A stretch of DNA of 64,000 bases from Prevotella sp. (GTDB lineage: Bacteria > Bacteroidota > Bacteroidia > Bacteroidales > Bacteroidaceae): the NCBI GenBank assembly GCA_017462915.1, contig JAFTQG010000049.1, positions 1 to 64,000 on the forward strand, given 5' to 3'. Position numbers and translations under genes: made by a program. Shown here one piece after another: positions 27,024-35,538 of this stretch (positions are counted from its first letter, which is position 1; each line of letters starts with the position of its first letter). Under the pieces are notes generated by a model that had not been told where the DNA came from, searched no databases, and saw only the letters and a list, made by a program, of their open reading frames with translations.

Positions 27024-27968
27024 ATGTCTGATTCTAAAAACTTTATGGTATTCTCTGGCACAGCGACCAGATACCTTGCTGAAAAGATTTGTCAGAGTCT
27101 CGGTTGTCCACTCGGCAACTTGGTAATCACAACATTCTCCGACGGAGAGTTTGCAGTAAGCTATGAGGAGTCCATCCGCGGACGTGACGTGTTCCTTGTA
27201 CAGAGCACATTCCCCACATCCGATAATCTTATGGAGCTTCTCCTGATGATTGACGCCGCAAAGCGTGCATCGGCAAAGACCATCAATGCCGTGATTCCTT
27301 ATTTCGGATGGGCACGCCAGGACCGCAAGGACAAGCCGCGCGTCTCCATAGGTGCGAAACTCGTTGCTGATCTGCTCACCGTTGCGGGAATTGACCGTAT
27401 CGTGACAATGGACCTCCATGCAGACCAGATTCAGGGATTCTTCAACTGCCCTGTGGACCATCTTTACGGTTCGGCAGTGATTCTCCCTTACATAAAGTCG
27501 CTGAATCTTGAGAATCTTGTCATCGCTTCACCTGATGTCGGCGGTGCGAAACGTGCCAAGACATACGCGAAATACCTGAACTGCCCGCTTGTCCTCTGCA
27601 ACAAGTCACGTGCCCGTGCCAATGTCATCGAGTCAATGCAAATCATCGGTGAGGTGAAGGGCAAGGATGTCGTGATTGTCGATGATATGGTGGACACCGC
27701 AGGAACGATAACCACAGCGGCAAACATAATGATGGAGGCAGGCGCAAACAGCGTACGTGCCACGGCAAGCCACTGCGTCATGTCCGGACCGGCAAGCGAG
27801 AGAGTGCAGAACAGTGCGCTTGAGGAGATTGTCTTCACAGACTCCATACCTTATACACAGCGTTGCGCAAAGGTGAAGCAGCTCTCTGTGGCAGATATGT
27901 TTGCCGAGACGATACGCCGAATCGTTGACAAGGAAAGCATCTCAGACCAATATATCATACAGAACTGA
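27024..27968 (+). CDS. prs: Ribose-phosphate pyrophosphokinase
   Basis: A 314-residue PRPP synthase transferring pyrophosphate from ATP to ribose 5-phosphate for nucleotide, His and Trp synthesis. Landmarks are FSDGEFAVSYEESIRGRDVF, the flexible loop YFGWARQDRKDKPRVS, MDLHADQIQGFF, and the PRPP-binding loop VVIVDDMVDTAGTI. Length and motifs are those of class I enzymes. It is a single gene, with an octamer-arm element immediately downstream. Confidence 0.97.
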   Translation: MSDSKNFMVFSGTATRYLAEKICQSLGCPLGNLVITTFSDGEFAVSYEESIRGRDVFLVQSTFPTSDNLMELLLMIDAAKRASAKTINAVIPYFGWARQDRKDKPRVSIGAKLVADLLTVAGIDRIVTMDLHADQIQGFFNCPVDHLYGSAVILPYIKSLNLENLVIASPDVGGAKRAKTYAKYLNCPLVLCNKSRARANVIESMQIIGEVKGKDVVIVDDMVDTAGTITTAANIMMEAGANSVRATASHCVMSGPASERVQNSALEEIVFTDSIPYTQRCAKVKQLSVADMFAETIRRIVDKESISDQYIIQN

Positions 27969-27979
27969 TTACACGTTGA

Positions 27980-28100
27980 GCGGTCTGTAAGGTTATACGG
28001 AGATATGGAGATTACTTTTTCAGTACCAATATCAGTACGACCACAAACAACCGTAAAACCACATAACCGCATAACCGTAAAACCGCATAACCGTAAAACT
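27980..28100 (+). repeat. Octamer-arm inverted element, type I core
   Basis: The left arm ggttatacgg lies at 27991-28000 and the core GGAGATTACTTTTTCAGTA at 28007-28025. The right arm has an 8-bp period (ccgtaaaa/ccacataa/ccgcataa and so on, about 28041-28099), ending 9-10 nt before the next start codon. Confidence 0.75.
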
Positions 28101-28108
28101 CTGATACA

Positions 28109-29170
28109 TTGAAACATATCATCCTATATCTCATAGCATTCTGTGCCGTCACACAAGTGATGGCACAGAAACTTAGTACCGAGACTCCCGCATACGATTG
28201 CGGACAGGTATTGTTCAGGAACCCTGTAACGACAAAGTTCACGTTGCGTAACAAGTCATCGCGACAGGTTGCCATAAACAGGATAGAGACTTCCTGCGGA
28301 TGTGCCACAGCCGTTGCCTCGCAGACGAAAGTCGGCGGAGGCAAGGAGCTCGTTGTCGACATCACGTACGACGCGAAGCAGTTGGGACATTTCCACAAGG
28401 AGATAAGGATATATGAAGAAGGCCAGAAGAAGCCTCTCGTGCTCACTGTGAAGGGTGTCGTGGTCACAGAGATACAGGATTTCAGCGGCTCATATCCATA
28501 TACTCTCGGCGATATCAGCACAGATGTCAACGAAATAGAGTTTGACGATGTCAGCAAAGGCTCACAACCGATGCTGACCATGCATATCCGCAACACGACA
28601 GGAAGCACCATCGAGCCTGTGATAATGCACCTTCCTGATTATATTGAAGCAAATGTCTCACCGACAAGGCTGAGACCTAACCAGGCCGGTGAAGTCACAT
28701 TCATGCTCCTGTCGTCAAAGCTGAGGGATATGGGACTGACCCAGACTTCGCTTTATCTTGGCAAAAAGCCCGGCGACAAGGTTTCTACCGAGAAGGAAAT
28801 ACCTGTCTCCGTCATTCTGACACCTGCCTTCCCGACACAGGATGCGGCAATAATCGCCAACGCACCTCATCTGGAACTGTCGAAGACTGTCGTCAAGAGG
28901 AGCGAGATGCATGGAAAACCTAACAAGCTGAAGACAGACATCGTATTGCGGAATACCGGCAAGCAGCAGCTTGTAATAAGTGCATTGCAGATGTTCACGG
29001 CAGGAATGAATGTATCACTCAGCAAGTCCAAGATTGAACCTGGTGAGAGTGCAAAGATGAAAATCTCCGTTGACGGCGTTGCCATCAAGCAACTGAAACA
29101 GCGACCACGTATACTTATGATTACAAATGATCCACAACAGCCTAAAGTCATTGTGGAGATTGTAGAGTGA
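28109..29170 (+). CDS. Exported DUF1573 protein
   Basis: A 353-residue protein with signal peptide KHIILYLIAFCAVTQVMAQ. Residues about 22-120 form a DUF1573 immunoglobulin-like domain with the diagnostic NRIETSCGCATAVA. Two further Ig-like repeats follow (from about 125 and 255, e.g. TDIVLRNTGKQQLVISALQM). The start codon appears to be TTG at 28109: no in-frame ATG precedes the signal peptide. It is probably periplasmic or surface; function unknown. Confidence 0.85.
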   Translation: MKHIILYLIAFCAVTQVMAQKLSTETPAYDCGQVLFRNPVTTKFTLRNKSSRQVAINRIETSCGCATAVASQTKVGGGKELVVDITYDAKQLGHFHKEIRIYEEGQKKPLVLTVKGVVVTEIQDFSGSYPYTLGDISTDVNEIEFDDVSKGSQPMLTMHIRNTTGSTIEPVIMHLPDYIEANVSPTRLRPNQAGEVTFMLLSSKLRDMGLTQTSLYLGKKPGDKVSTEKEIPVSVILTPAFPTQDAAIIANAPHLELSKTVVKRSEMHGKPNKLKTDIVLRNTGKQQLVISALQMFTAGMNVSLSKSKIEPGESAKMKISVDGVAIKQLKQRPRILMITNDPQQPKVIVEIVE

Positions 29171-29184
29171 TTATTATCAGCTAT

Positions 29185-29276
29185 TAGGCGGTTTTTAAGG
29201 TTATACGACCATGGAGATACACCCCATACCCGCAAACGCATGACCTACAACCGCTAACCGCATAACCTTGAACCAC
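29185..29276 (+). repeat. Degenerate octamer-arm element upstream of meaB
   Basis: It contains ggttatacg (29199-29207), ggagataca (29213-29221) and a short right arm (ccgctaaccgcataacc) ending close to the meaB start. The core is less well kept than at 28007 or 31312. Confidence 0.5.
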
Positions 29277-30374
29277 ATGGAACACCCAGAGAACGCAAGC
29301 GAATATGCAGGACTGCAAGTCAATTCCGGCATAATAAAGCCACAGTCTGTAAACCCGTACTTGAAGAAAGGACGCTTCAAACGCCACGAATATACTGTAG
29401 ACGAACTTGTCAACGGTATCCTCGCAGGCAATATCACCATGCTGTCACAGGCCGTAACGCTTGCGGAGAGCCAGGCTCCCGAGCATCAGGAAAAGGCTCA
29501 ACAGGTAATAGAGCGGTGTCTTCCATACAGCGGGAAGTCAGTACGTATCGGCATCAGCGGCGTGCCGGGAGCAGGAAAGTCGACATCAATCGACATCTTC
29601 GGCTGTCATGTCCTTGACACACGTGGCGGGAAACTTGCCGTTCTTGCCATTGACCCGTCATCAGAACGCTCGCAAGGGTCTATCCTTGGAGACAAGACGC
29701 GTATGGAGAAACTGTCACAACGTGAGGATGCTTTCATCCGCCCCAGTCCATCGGCAGGCTCTCTGGGCGGTGTGGCGCGCAAGACCCGTGAGACAATAGT
29801 GCTCTGCGAGGCAGCAGGCTTCGACACAATATTCATAGAGACGGTAGGCGTGGGCCAGAGCGAGACGGCATGCCACTCAATGGTTGACTTTTTCCTGCTA
29901 TTGCAAGTCACAGGAACAGGTGACGAGCTGCAGGGCATAAAGCGTGGCATCATGGAGATGGCAGACGGCATCGCCATAAACAAATGTGACGGTGACAATG
30001 TCGACCGTTGTCACATGGCAGCGACAAACTACCGCAACGCTCTCCATTTCTTCCCTCAACCAGAGTCCGGATGGACACCTCAGGTACTGTGTTACAGCGG
30101 TTTTTACGGCAATGGCGTAAAGGAAGTATGGGAGATGGTGTTCAAATATATCGACTTTGTAAAGGACAACGGATACTTCGAATACCGCAGGGCTAAGCAG
30201 GCACGCTACTGGATGTATGAGACCATAGACGAGTATCTCCGCAGGTCTTTCTATCAGAACGCAGAGATAAAGGCTCTCAAGCATCTCGCGGAAGACGCTG
30301 TGCTGACAAAGAAAAAGACATCATTCACTGCGGCGCACGAGTTGCTTGAAACATATTTCGGTTCTTTGAAGTAG
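29277..30374 (+). CDS. meaB: Methylmalonyl-CoA mutase-associated GTPase MeaB
   Basis: A 365-residue G3E GTPase. The P-loop reads GISGVPGAGKSTSID, switch regions include IDPSSERSQGSILGDKTRM and IETVGVGQSE, and the guanine motif is NKCDGDN. MeaB loads and protects adenosylcobalamin-dependent methylmalonyl-CoA mutase, linking to the succinate-propionate pathway together with the OadB/biotin carrier genes near 44 kb. The ATG at 29277 is preferred over TTG at 29268. Confidence 0.95.
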   Translation: MEHPENASEYAGLQVNSGIIKPQSVNPYLKKGRFKRHEYTVDELVNGILAGNITMLSQAVTLAESQAPEHQEKAQQVIERCLPYSGKSVRIGISGVPGAGKSTSIDIFGCHVLDTRGGKLAVLAIDPSSERSQGSILGDKTRMEKLSQREDAFIRPSPSAGSLGGVARKTRETIVLCEAAGFDTIFIETVGVGQSETACHSMVDFFLLLQVTGTGDELQGIKRGIMEMADGIAINKCDGDNVDRCHMAATNYRNALHFFPQPESGWTPQVLCYSGFYGNGVKEVWEMVFKYIDFVKDNGYFEYRRAKQARYWMYETIDEYLRRSFYQNAEIKALKHLAEDAVLTKKKTSFTAAHELLETYFGSLK

Positions 30375-30421
30375 CAACATACATCTCCTTTTCCCGATAT
30401 TCTGTATTTCATCAACATAAC

Positions 30422-31285
30422 ATGAACATAGAGATAGACAATGGCAGCGGCTTCTGTTTCGGCGTAACCACCGCCATAAGGAAAGCCGAAGAGAAACTGG
30501 CGGAGGGCACAAGACTCTACTGCTTGGGAGACATTGTGCACAACGGCACCGAATGTGACAGACTGCGCGAAAAAGGATTGGTGACCATCGGACATGACGA
30601 ACTGCGCGAACTGCATGACGCAAGAGTGCTGTTACGTGCCCATGGCGAGCCGCCACGCACCTATGAGATTGCCGAAAAGAACCATGTCGAGATAATAGAT
30701 GCCACATGCCCCGTTGTACTTGCCTTGCAAAGGAGAATACGGAGGCAACATCAGGAGAACCCTGAAGCGCAGATTGTCATCTTCGGAAAGAACGGCCATG
30801 CCGAGGTTCTCGGACTTGTAGGGCAGACTGACGGCAAGGCAATAGTCATCGAGCACTACGAGCAACTACAGGACTCGCCTATTGATTTCAACCGTGACAT
30901 CTTTCTCTACTCACAGACAACAAAGTCCCTTGACGAATATCAGCGTATCATAGAATACTGCGAGAATCATATTGCAGAGGGATGCACATTCCAGAGCTTC
31001 GACACCATCTGCCGACAAGTGGCAAACCGTATGGACAACATACGCGAGTTTGCCATAAAGCACGACCTCGTGCTCTTCGTTTCCGGCAAGAAAAGCAGTA
31101 ACGGCAAAGTATTGTACAACGAGTGTCTGAAGGTAAATCCCAACACATATCTTATAGAAGAGCCTGCCGAGATACAGGCCGACTGGCTCAAAAACGTCTC
31201 GTCCGTAGGCATCTGCGGTGCTACAAGTACCCCAAAATGGCTTATGGAACAATGTGCCGAGGAGATTAAAAGCAAATATCCCTAA
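30422..31285 (+). CDS. ispH: 4-hydroxy-3-methylbut-2-enyl diphosphate reductase
   Basis: A 287-residue Fe-S enzyme, last step of the MEP isoprenoid pathway, producing IPP and DMAPP from HMBPP. Cluster cysteines are in GFCFGVTTAIRKAEE, DATCPVVLALQRR and FDTICRQVANRMD. Substrate contacts are RAHGEPPRTYE and GKKSSNGKVLYNEC, and the C-terminus has GICGATSTPKWL. It follows meaB by 47 nt. Confidence 0.95.
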   Translation: MNIEIDNGSGFCFGVTTAIRKAEEKLAEGTRLYCLGDIVHNGTECDRLREKGLVTIGHDELRELHDARVLLRAHGEPPRTYEIAEKNHVEIIDATCPVVLALQRRIRRQHQENPEAQIVIFGKNGHAEVLGLVGQTDGKAIVIEHYEQLQDSPIDFNRDIFLYSQTTKSLDEYQRIIEYCENHIAEGCTFQSFDTICRQVANRMDNIREFAIKHDLVLFVSGKKSSNGKVLYNECLKVNPNTYLIEEPAEIQADWLKNVSSVGICGATSTPKWLMEQCAEEIKSKYP

Positions 31286-31405
31286 CGGTTAATACGGTTG
31301 CGCGGTTATATGGAGATCACTTTTCCTGTATACCGCAAGCATCCCAAAACCGAGTAGCCACATAACCATATAACCGCATAACCATAAAACCGCATAACCG
31401 TATAC
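31285..31405 (+). repeat. Octamer-arm inverted element, type I core
   Basis: The left arm cggttaat/acggttgc/gcggttat is in reverse sense. The core GGAGATCACTTTTCCTGTA lies at 31312-31330. The right arm cataacca/tataaccg/cataacca/taaaaccg/cataaccg has an 8-bp period, ending 6 nt before the esterase ATG. Confidence 0.8.
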
Positions 31406-31410
31406 TACCA

Positions 31411-32712
31411 ATGAGAAAACTATTACTTGCGCTTATGCTCATGATAAGCGCCTTAAACGTCACCGCCGACAATTATCCGTACCGCGTCGACTACCTCTGG
31501 GTGACAGTGCCCGACCACGCCGACTGGCTGTATAAATGTGGAGAGAATGCCACGATAGAAGTGCAATTCTACAAATACGGCATACCGCGCGACGGCCGTG
31601 TCAACTGGAAACTATCCAATGACATGCTCAAGACAGACAAGCAAGGGACAGCAACACTAAAGAACGGACGCTGCAAAATAAACATCGGCTCACGGAAGAC
31701 TCCGGGATTCCGCGACCTGAACCTCGCTGTAGAGATAGACGGAAAGACGTATGTCCATCATATAAAGGTGGGATTCTCCGTAGACAAGATCATGCCTCTC
31801 ACGAAAGAGCCTTCCGATTTCATGACTTTCTGGGATACGCAGAAGAAAAGTCTCAAGAGGGAACTGTCATACACCCGTGAGCGTGCCGAGGAATACTGTA
31901 CAGACAAGATTCTGTGTGACCTCATAAAACTCAACATAGACAACAAGCATTCCGTCTATGCTTACCTGACATACCCACGCAATGCCGAACGTGGCAAGCA
32001 CCCGATATGTATCTGCCCTCCAGGAGCTGGCATAAAGACCATAAGGGAACCTATGCGCCATAAATACTATGCCGAGAACGGTTTCATACGCCTTGAGATG
32101 GAAATCCACGGCATTGACCCACGCACTCCCGAAAGCACATTCAGGGAAATACAGGCCGCTTTCCAGACAGACGGCAACAATTACCTCGAGAACGGACTTG
32201 ACAACCGTGACAATTACTACATGCGTCATGTCTACCTGTCGCTCATACGTGCCGTGGACTTCACCACATCCCTGCCGGAATGGGACGGAAAGAACGTCGC
32301 TTTCCAGGGAGGAAGCCAGGGAGGAGCACTGTCTCTGATAGCCGCCGCCCTTGACAACAGGGTGACACAGTGTGTTGCCAACCACCCTGCCCTTGCAGAT
32401 ATGGCAGGATATGCCGAGCAGGGACGCACGGGCGGCTATCCGCATTTCAACAAGAAGAACGGGATGATGACACCGGAGAAGATAAAGGTGATGGCGTATT
32501 ACGATGTCGTGAACTTTGCACGGCATATCACATGCCCGACATATATGACATGGGGTTATAACGACAACACATGCCCTCCTACGACATCATTCGCCGTATA
32601 TAATGTACTGAAATGCGAGAAAGAGGCTCTACTCACACCGATAAACGAGCACTGGACATCAGATGCAACGGAGCGCGGCCACATGGAGTGGATAATGAAA
32701 CACTTGAAATGA
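31411..32712 (+). CDS. Secreted acetylxylan esterase
   Basis: A 433-residue protein with signal peptide MRKLLLALMLMISALNVTA. An N-terminal beta domain (about 20-125) precedes an AXE1/cephalosporin-C deacetylase alpha/beta hydrolase: the nucleophile is in FQGGSQGGALSLIAA, the Asp in TWGYNDNTCPP and the His near ATERGHMEW. It would remove acetyl groups from xylan or xylo-oligosaccharides in the periplasm. There is no adjacent SusC/D or glycoside hydrolase, so it is not in an obvious polysaccharide utilisation locus. Confidence 0.87.
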   Translation: MRKLLLALMLMISALNVTADNYPYRVDYLWVTVPDHADWLYKCGENATIEVQFYKYGIPRDGRVNWKLSNDMLKTDKQGTATLKNGRCKINIGSRKTPGFRDLNLAVEIDGKTYVHHIKVGFSVDKIMPLTKEPSDFMTFWDTQKKSLKRELSYTRERAEEYCTDKILCDLIKLNIDNKHSVYAYLTYPRNAERGKHPICICPPGAGIKTIREPMRHKYYAENGFIRLEMEIHGIDPRTPESTFREIQAAFQTDGNNYLENGLDNRDNYYMRHVYLSLIRAVDFTTSLPEWDGKNVAFQGGSQGGALSLIAAALDNRVTQCVANHPALADMAGYAEQGRTGGYPHFNKKNGMMTPEKIKVMAYYDVVNFARHITCPTYMTWGYNDNTCPPTTSFAVYNVLKCEKEALLTPINEHWTSDATERGHMEWIMKHLK

Positions 32713-32836
32713 CCGTAAACATCTGCAAAACATCTGCAAACTACGATGTGTGAGATGACTTTCTCACAACATTTCATGCAATAAAAACAGCACCGATAAT
32801 AACCAAAATACATTACATTTATTTCGGAAAATATTA

Positions 32837-32876
32837 CCCATATTACTGATTCGTTTGGTAATATGGGATTTTTTTT
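32837..32876 (+). terminator. Acetylxylan esterase terminator, overlapping the tatA promoter
   Basis: CCCATATTAC (32837-32846) pairs with GTAATATGGG (32858-32867), followed by a T tract at 32869-32876. Confidence 0.9.
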
Positions 32877-32885
32877 GTATTTTTG
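32854..32885 (+). promoter_or_regulatory. tat operon promoter inside the terminator
   Basis: TTTG (32854-32857), exactly 20 nt, then TATTTTTG (32878-32885): a full Bacteroidota consensus. The -33 lies in the loop of the upstream terminator and its T tract fills the spacer. A 9-bp perfect hairpin (AATAGGCTG/CAGCCTATT, 32893-32915) lies at the 5' end of the expected transcript. Confidence 0.85.
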
Positions 32886-32892
32886 CAACCGT

Positions 32893-32915
32893 AATAGGCT
32901 GTTTTGCAGCCTATT
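32893..32915 (+). promoter_or_regulatory. 5' leader hairpin of tatA
   Basis: AATAGGCTG, a TTTTG loop and CAGCCTATT form a perfect 9-bp stem right after the predicted transcription start. It could stabilise the mRNA or act as an operator. The overlap with the start is seen; the role is inferred. Confidence 0.5.
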
Positions 32916-32954
32916 CTAAGCAAGTAAACAACAAACCTAAAACAATTAAAGACT

Positions 32955-33146
32955 ATGTTCGGTACACAAGAATTGCTACTTATCGCCTTGGTCATCCTGC
33001 TCCTTTTCGGTGGCAAGAAGATTCCAGAGATGATGCGCGGACTCGGAAAAGGAGTGCACAGCTTCAAGGAAGGGATGAAAGGTATAGACGAACCGGAGAA
33101 AGACAACACGGAGAAGACCGAGAAAAAGAGCGACAGTGACAAGTGA
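32955..33146 (+). CDS. tatA: Twin-arginine translocase subunit TatA
   Basis: A 63-residue protein with one N-terminal membrane helix (ELLLIALVILLLFGGKKIP), the FGGKKIPEMMRGLGKG hinge and amphipathic helix, and a short charged tail. It oligomerises to form the Tat pore. No separate TatB is present, so this appears to be a minimal TatAC system. Its promoter is at 32854-32885. Confidence 0.95.
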   Translation: MFGTQELLLIALVILLLFGGKKIPEMMRGLGKGVHSFKEGMKGIDEPEKDNTEKTEKKSDSDK

Positions 33147-33153
33147 TACAGAC

Positions 33154-33909
33154 ATGCAAGACAGCCTGGCCGAAAACCAATCGTTCTGGGAACACCTTGA
33201 TGTGCTTCGCTCCTGCCTTATAAAGATTGTCGTGGCAGTGGTCGTGAGCGGTACAGCGGCTTTCTTCCTGAAAGACCAGCTGTTCGGAATCGTCCTCGCA
33301 CCCTCCCACGGCGACTTCATCACATACCGCCTTCTGGGTGCAGAACCTTTCACACTCCACCTTATCAATACAGGACTGACGGAGCAGTTCATGATACACC
33401 TCAAGGTGGCAGCCATGGCAGGCATCGTATGCGCCTCACCATATATTATATATGTGCTCTTCCGCTTCATCTCGCCGGCACTCTATGCCAACGAGCGCAG
33501 TGCATCCGTAAGAGCAATACTCTCAGGCTATATCATGTTCATCATAGGCATGGCCGTCAACTACCTGCTGATATTCCCGCTCACAGTAAGGTTTCTCGGC
33601 ACATACCAGGTCAGTGCTGACATCGACAACATGCTCACTGTCAGCTCTTATATCGACACTCTCGTTATGATGACCCTGACCTTCGGCATAATCTTCGAAC
33701 TGCCTGTCGTATGCTGGATACTTGCCTGGATGGGACTGCTACGCCCGGAATGGATGACACGTTTCCGCCGTCATGCCATTGTGGCGATACTGATTGTCGC
33801 GGCGGCCATCACCCCTACCTCTGATATCTTTACACTTACACTGGTGTCATTGCCTATCTGGCTGCTTTACGAGATAAGCATCATCATTGTCCGCATGGCA
33901 AAACATTAA
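33154..33909 (+). CDS. tatC: Twin-arginine translocase subunit TatC
   Basis: A 251-residue polytopic protein with six predicted membrane helices. The N-terminal signature ENQSFWEHLDVLRSCLIK forms part of the twin-arginine recognition site. Further landmarks are FRFISPALYANERSASVRAI and FELPVVCWILAWMGL. The ATG at 33154 gives the usual N-terminus; a GTG at 33136 overlapping the tatA end is an alternative. It lies 8 nt after tatA. Confidence 0.95.
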   Translation: MQDSLAENQSFWEHLDVLRSCLIKIVVAVVVSGTAAFFLKDQLFGIVLAPSHGDFITYRLLGAEPFTLHLINTGLTEQFMIHLKVAAMAGIVCASPYIIYVLFRFISPALYANERSASVRAILSGYIMFIIGMAVNYLLIFPLTVRFLGTYQVSADIDNMLTVSSYIDTLVMMTLTFGIIFELPVVCWILAWMGLLRPEWMTRFRRHAIVAILIVAAAITPTSDIFTLTLVSLPIWLLYEISIIIVRMAKH

Positions 33910-33937
33910 ACAAAAGAAACAGAAAACAAATACATAT

Positions 33938-35470
33938 ATGTTGCGAAAAACAAGAATCGTGCTCGCTACCGTGATGTTCATAGGCATCACACTGCTGTTC
34001 CTCGACTTCACAGGGACACTGCATTCGTGGCTCGGATGGATGGCAAAAATACAGTTCTGGCCTGCATTCTATGCACTGAACATCGCCGTTGTCGTGGGCA
34101 TCATCGCCCTGACACTGGTCTTCGGACGCATCTACTGCTCCATGATATGTCCGCTCGGAATCCTTCAGGACATCATCTCGAATGTCCGCGGAAGGCTGAA
34201 AAAGAACCGTTTCAGCTACTCGCCGGAGAAGAAAATCCTGCGATATGCTATGCTCGTGCTCTTCCTCGCCTCTGCCCTCGCCGGAGTAAACATCATAGTC
34301 TCCCTGCTCGCCCCTTACAGCAGTTACGGACGCATGGCAGCATCTTTCCTCCTGCCCGTCTGGCAATGGGGCAACAACCTTCTCGCCATGGCAGCAGAAC
34401 ATCTTGACAGCTACGCCTTCTACACTACAGACGTATGGATGAGGAGCGGCATCACTGTCGCCATAGCTGCCGTGACACTCGCTGTAATCACAGTCTTGGC
34501 AATATGCGGAGGCAGGACCTACTGCAATACCATCTGCCCTGTAGGCACTATACTGAGCCTCTTCGCCAGACACTCATGGATGAAAGTGCACTTCGATACC
34601 GACAAGTGCACCAGTTGCGGACTATGCGCACGCAACTGCAAGGCATCGTGCATAGACACTAAAAACCACAAGATAGACTACAGCCGTTGCGTGACATGCG
34701 GCGACTGCATCGGCAAATGCCGTCAAGGAGCTCTCTCTTTCAGACACAAAACGTCAACGGCGACAAAGGAAAGCAGCAGGTCCACTGCCACAAATGGCGG
34801 AAAATCAGCGGATAAAGGACAGCAGGTAGACAGCTCACGGCGTTCCTTCCTGCTCGCTTCCACTATGGCAACGACAGCGGCAGCCACAGCATCGGCGCAG
34901 GCAAAACTTGACGGCGGACTGGCTCAAATAGAGGAAAAGGAGATTCCGAAGCGTGAGACGCCGCTGACACCTCCGGGCTCTCTGTCGGCACAGAACATGG
35001 CACAGCACTGCACATCCTGTCAGCTCTGCGTATCGGCGTGCCCTAACGGTGTCCTGCGTCCTTCCACAGAGGCAGGCAAACTGATGCAACCGACCATGAG
35101 TTACGAGCGCGGATACTGCCGTCCCGAGTGCACACGATGCAGCGATCTCTGCCCTACAGGAGCCATAACGAAGATAGGCAAGGACATGAAATCGTCCATA
35201 CAGATAGGTCATGCCGTATGGATACGCAAGAACTGCCTGCCGGCAACCGACGGCATACCATGCGGAAACTGCGCCCGCCACTGCCCTACTGGTGCGATAA
35301 CGATGGTACCTCTCGACAAGGATGATTCCCCAGAAGACAAGAACGCACTGAAGATTCCTGTCGTCAACACAGCCATCTGCATCGGATGCGGTGCCTGCGA
35401 GAATCTGTGTCCGGCACGCCCTCTCTCGGCAATCTATGTCGAAGGGCATGAGGTACACAGGGAGATATAA
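33938..35470 (+). CDS. NapH-like membrane protein fused to Tat-type multi-4Fe-4S domain
   Basis: A 510-residue protein. The N-terminal half has about four membrane helices and two CxxxCP motifs of the NapH/NosR type (RIYCSMICPLGIL, RTYCNTICPVGTI). Two ferredoxin-type clusters follow (CTSCGLCARNCKASC, CVTCGDCIGKC). At about residue 303 an internal twin-arginine-like signal appears (SSRRSFLLASTMATTAAATA). It precedes four more Cys clusters (CTSCQLCVSACP, CRPECTRCSDLCP, CGNCARHCP, CIGCGACENLCP). This looks like NapH joined to a NapG-like, Tat-exported Fe-S protein, suited to passing electrons from quinol to periplasmic acceptors. An upstream TTG start at 33887 inside tatC was rejected. Confidence 0.85.
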   Translation: MLRKTRIVLATVMFIGITLLFLDFTGTLHSWLGWMAKIQFWPAFYALNIAVVVGIIALTLVFGRIYCSMICPLGILQDIISNVRGRLKKNRFSYSPEKKILRYAMLVLFLASALAGVNIIVSLLAPYSSYGRMAASFLLPVWQWGNNLLAMAAEHLDSYAFYTTDVWMRSGITVAIAAVTLAVITVLAICGGRTYCNTICPVGTILSLFARHSWMKVHFDTDKCTSCGLCARNCKASCIDTKNHKIDYSRCVTCGDCIGKCRQGALSFRHKTSTATKESSRSTATNGGKSADKGQQVDSSRRSFLLASTMATTAAATASAQAKLDGGLAQIEEKEIPKRETPLTPPGSLSAQNMAQHCTSCQLCVSACPNGVLRPSTEAGKLMQPTMSYERGYCRPECTRCSDLCPTGAITKIGKDMKSSIQIGHAVWIRKNCLPATDGIPCGNCARHCPTGAITMVPLDKDDSPEDKNALKIPVVNTAICIGCGACENLCPARPLSAIYVEGHEVHREI

Positions 35471-35538
35471 CCTCAACATACCCTTATATCGGTCTAATGA
35501 CTGATTTGGGATAATGCAAAACCGAACAACAGAAGCAA

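Noticed and set aside
33887-33937. Start of the Fe-S membrane protein inside tatC
   Set aside because: The extension overlaps tatC in another frame and precedes the natural basic, hydrophobic N-terminus at 33938.
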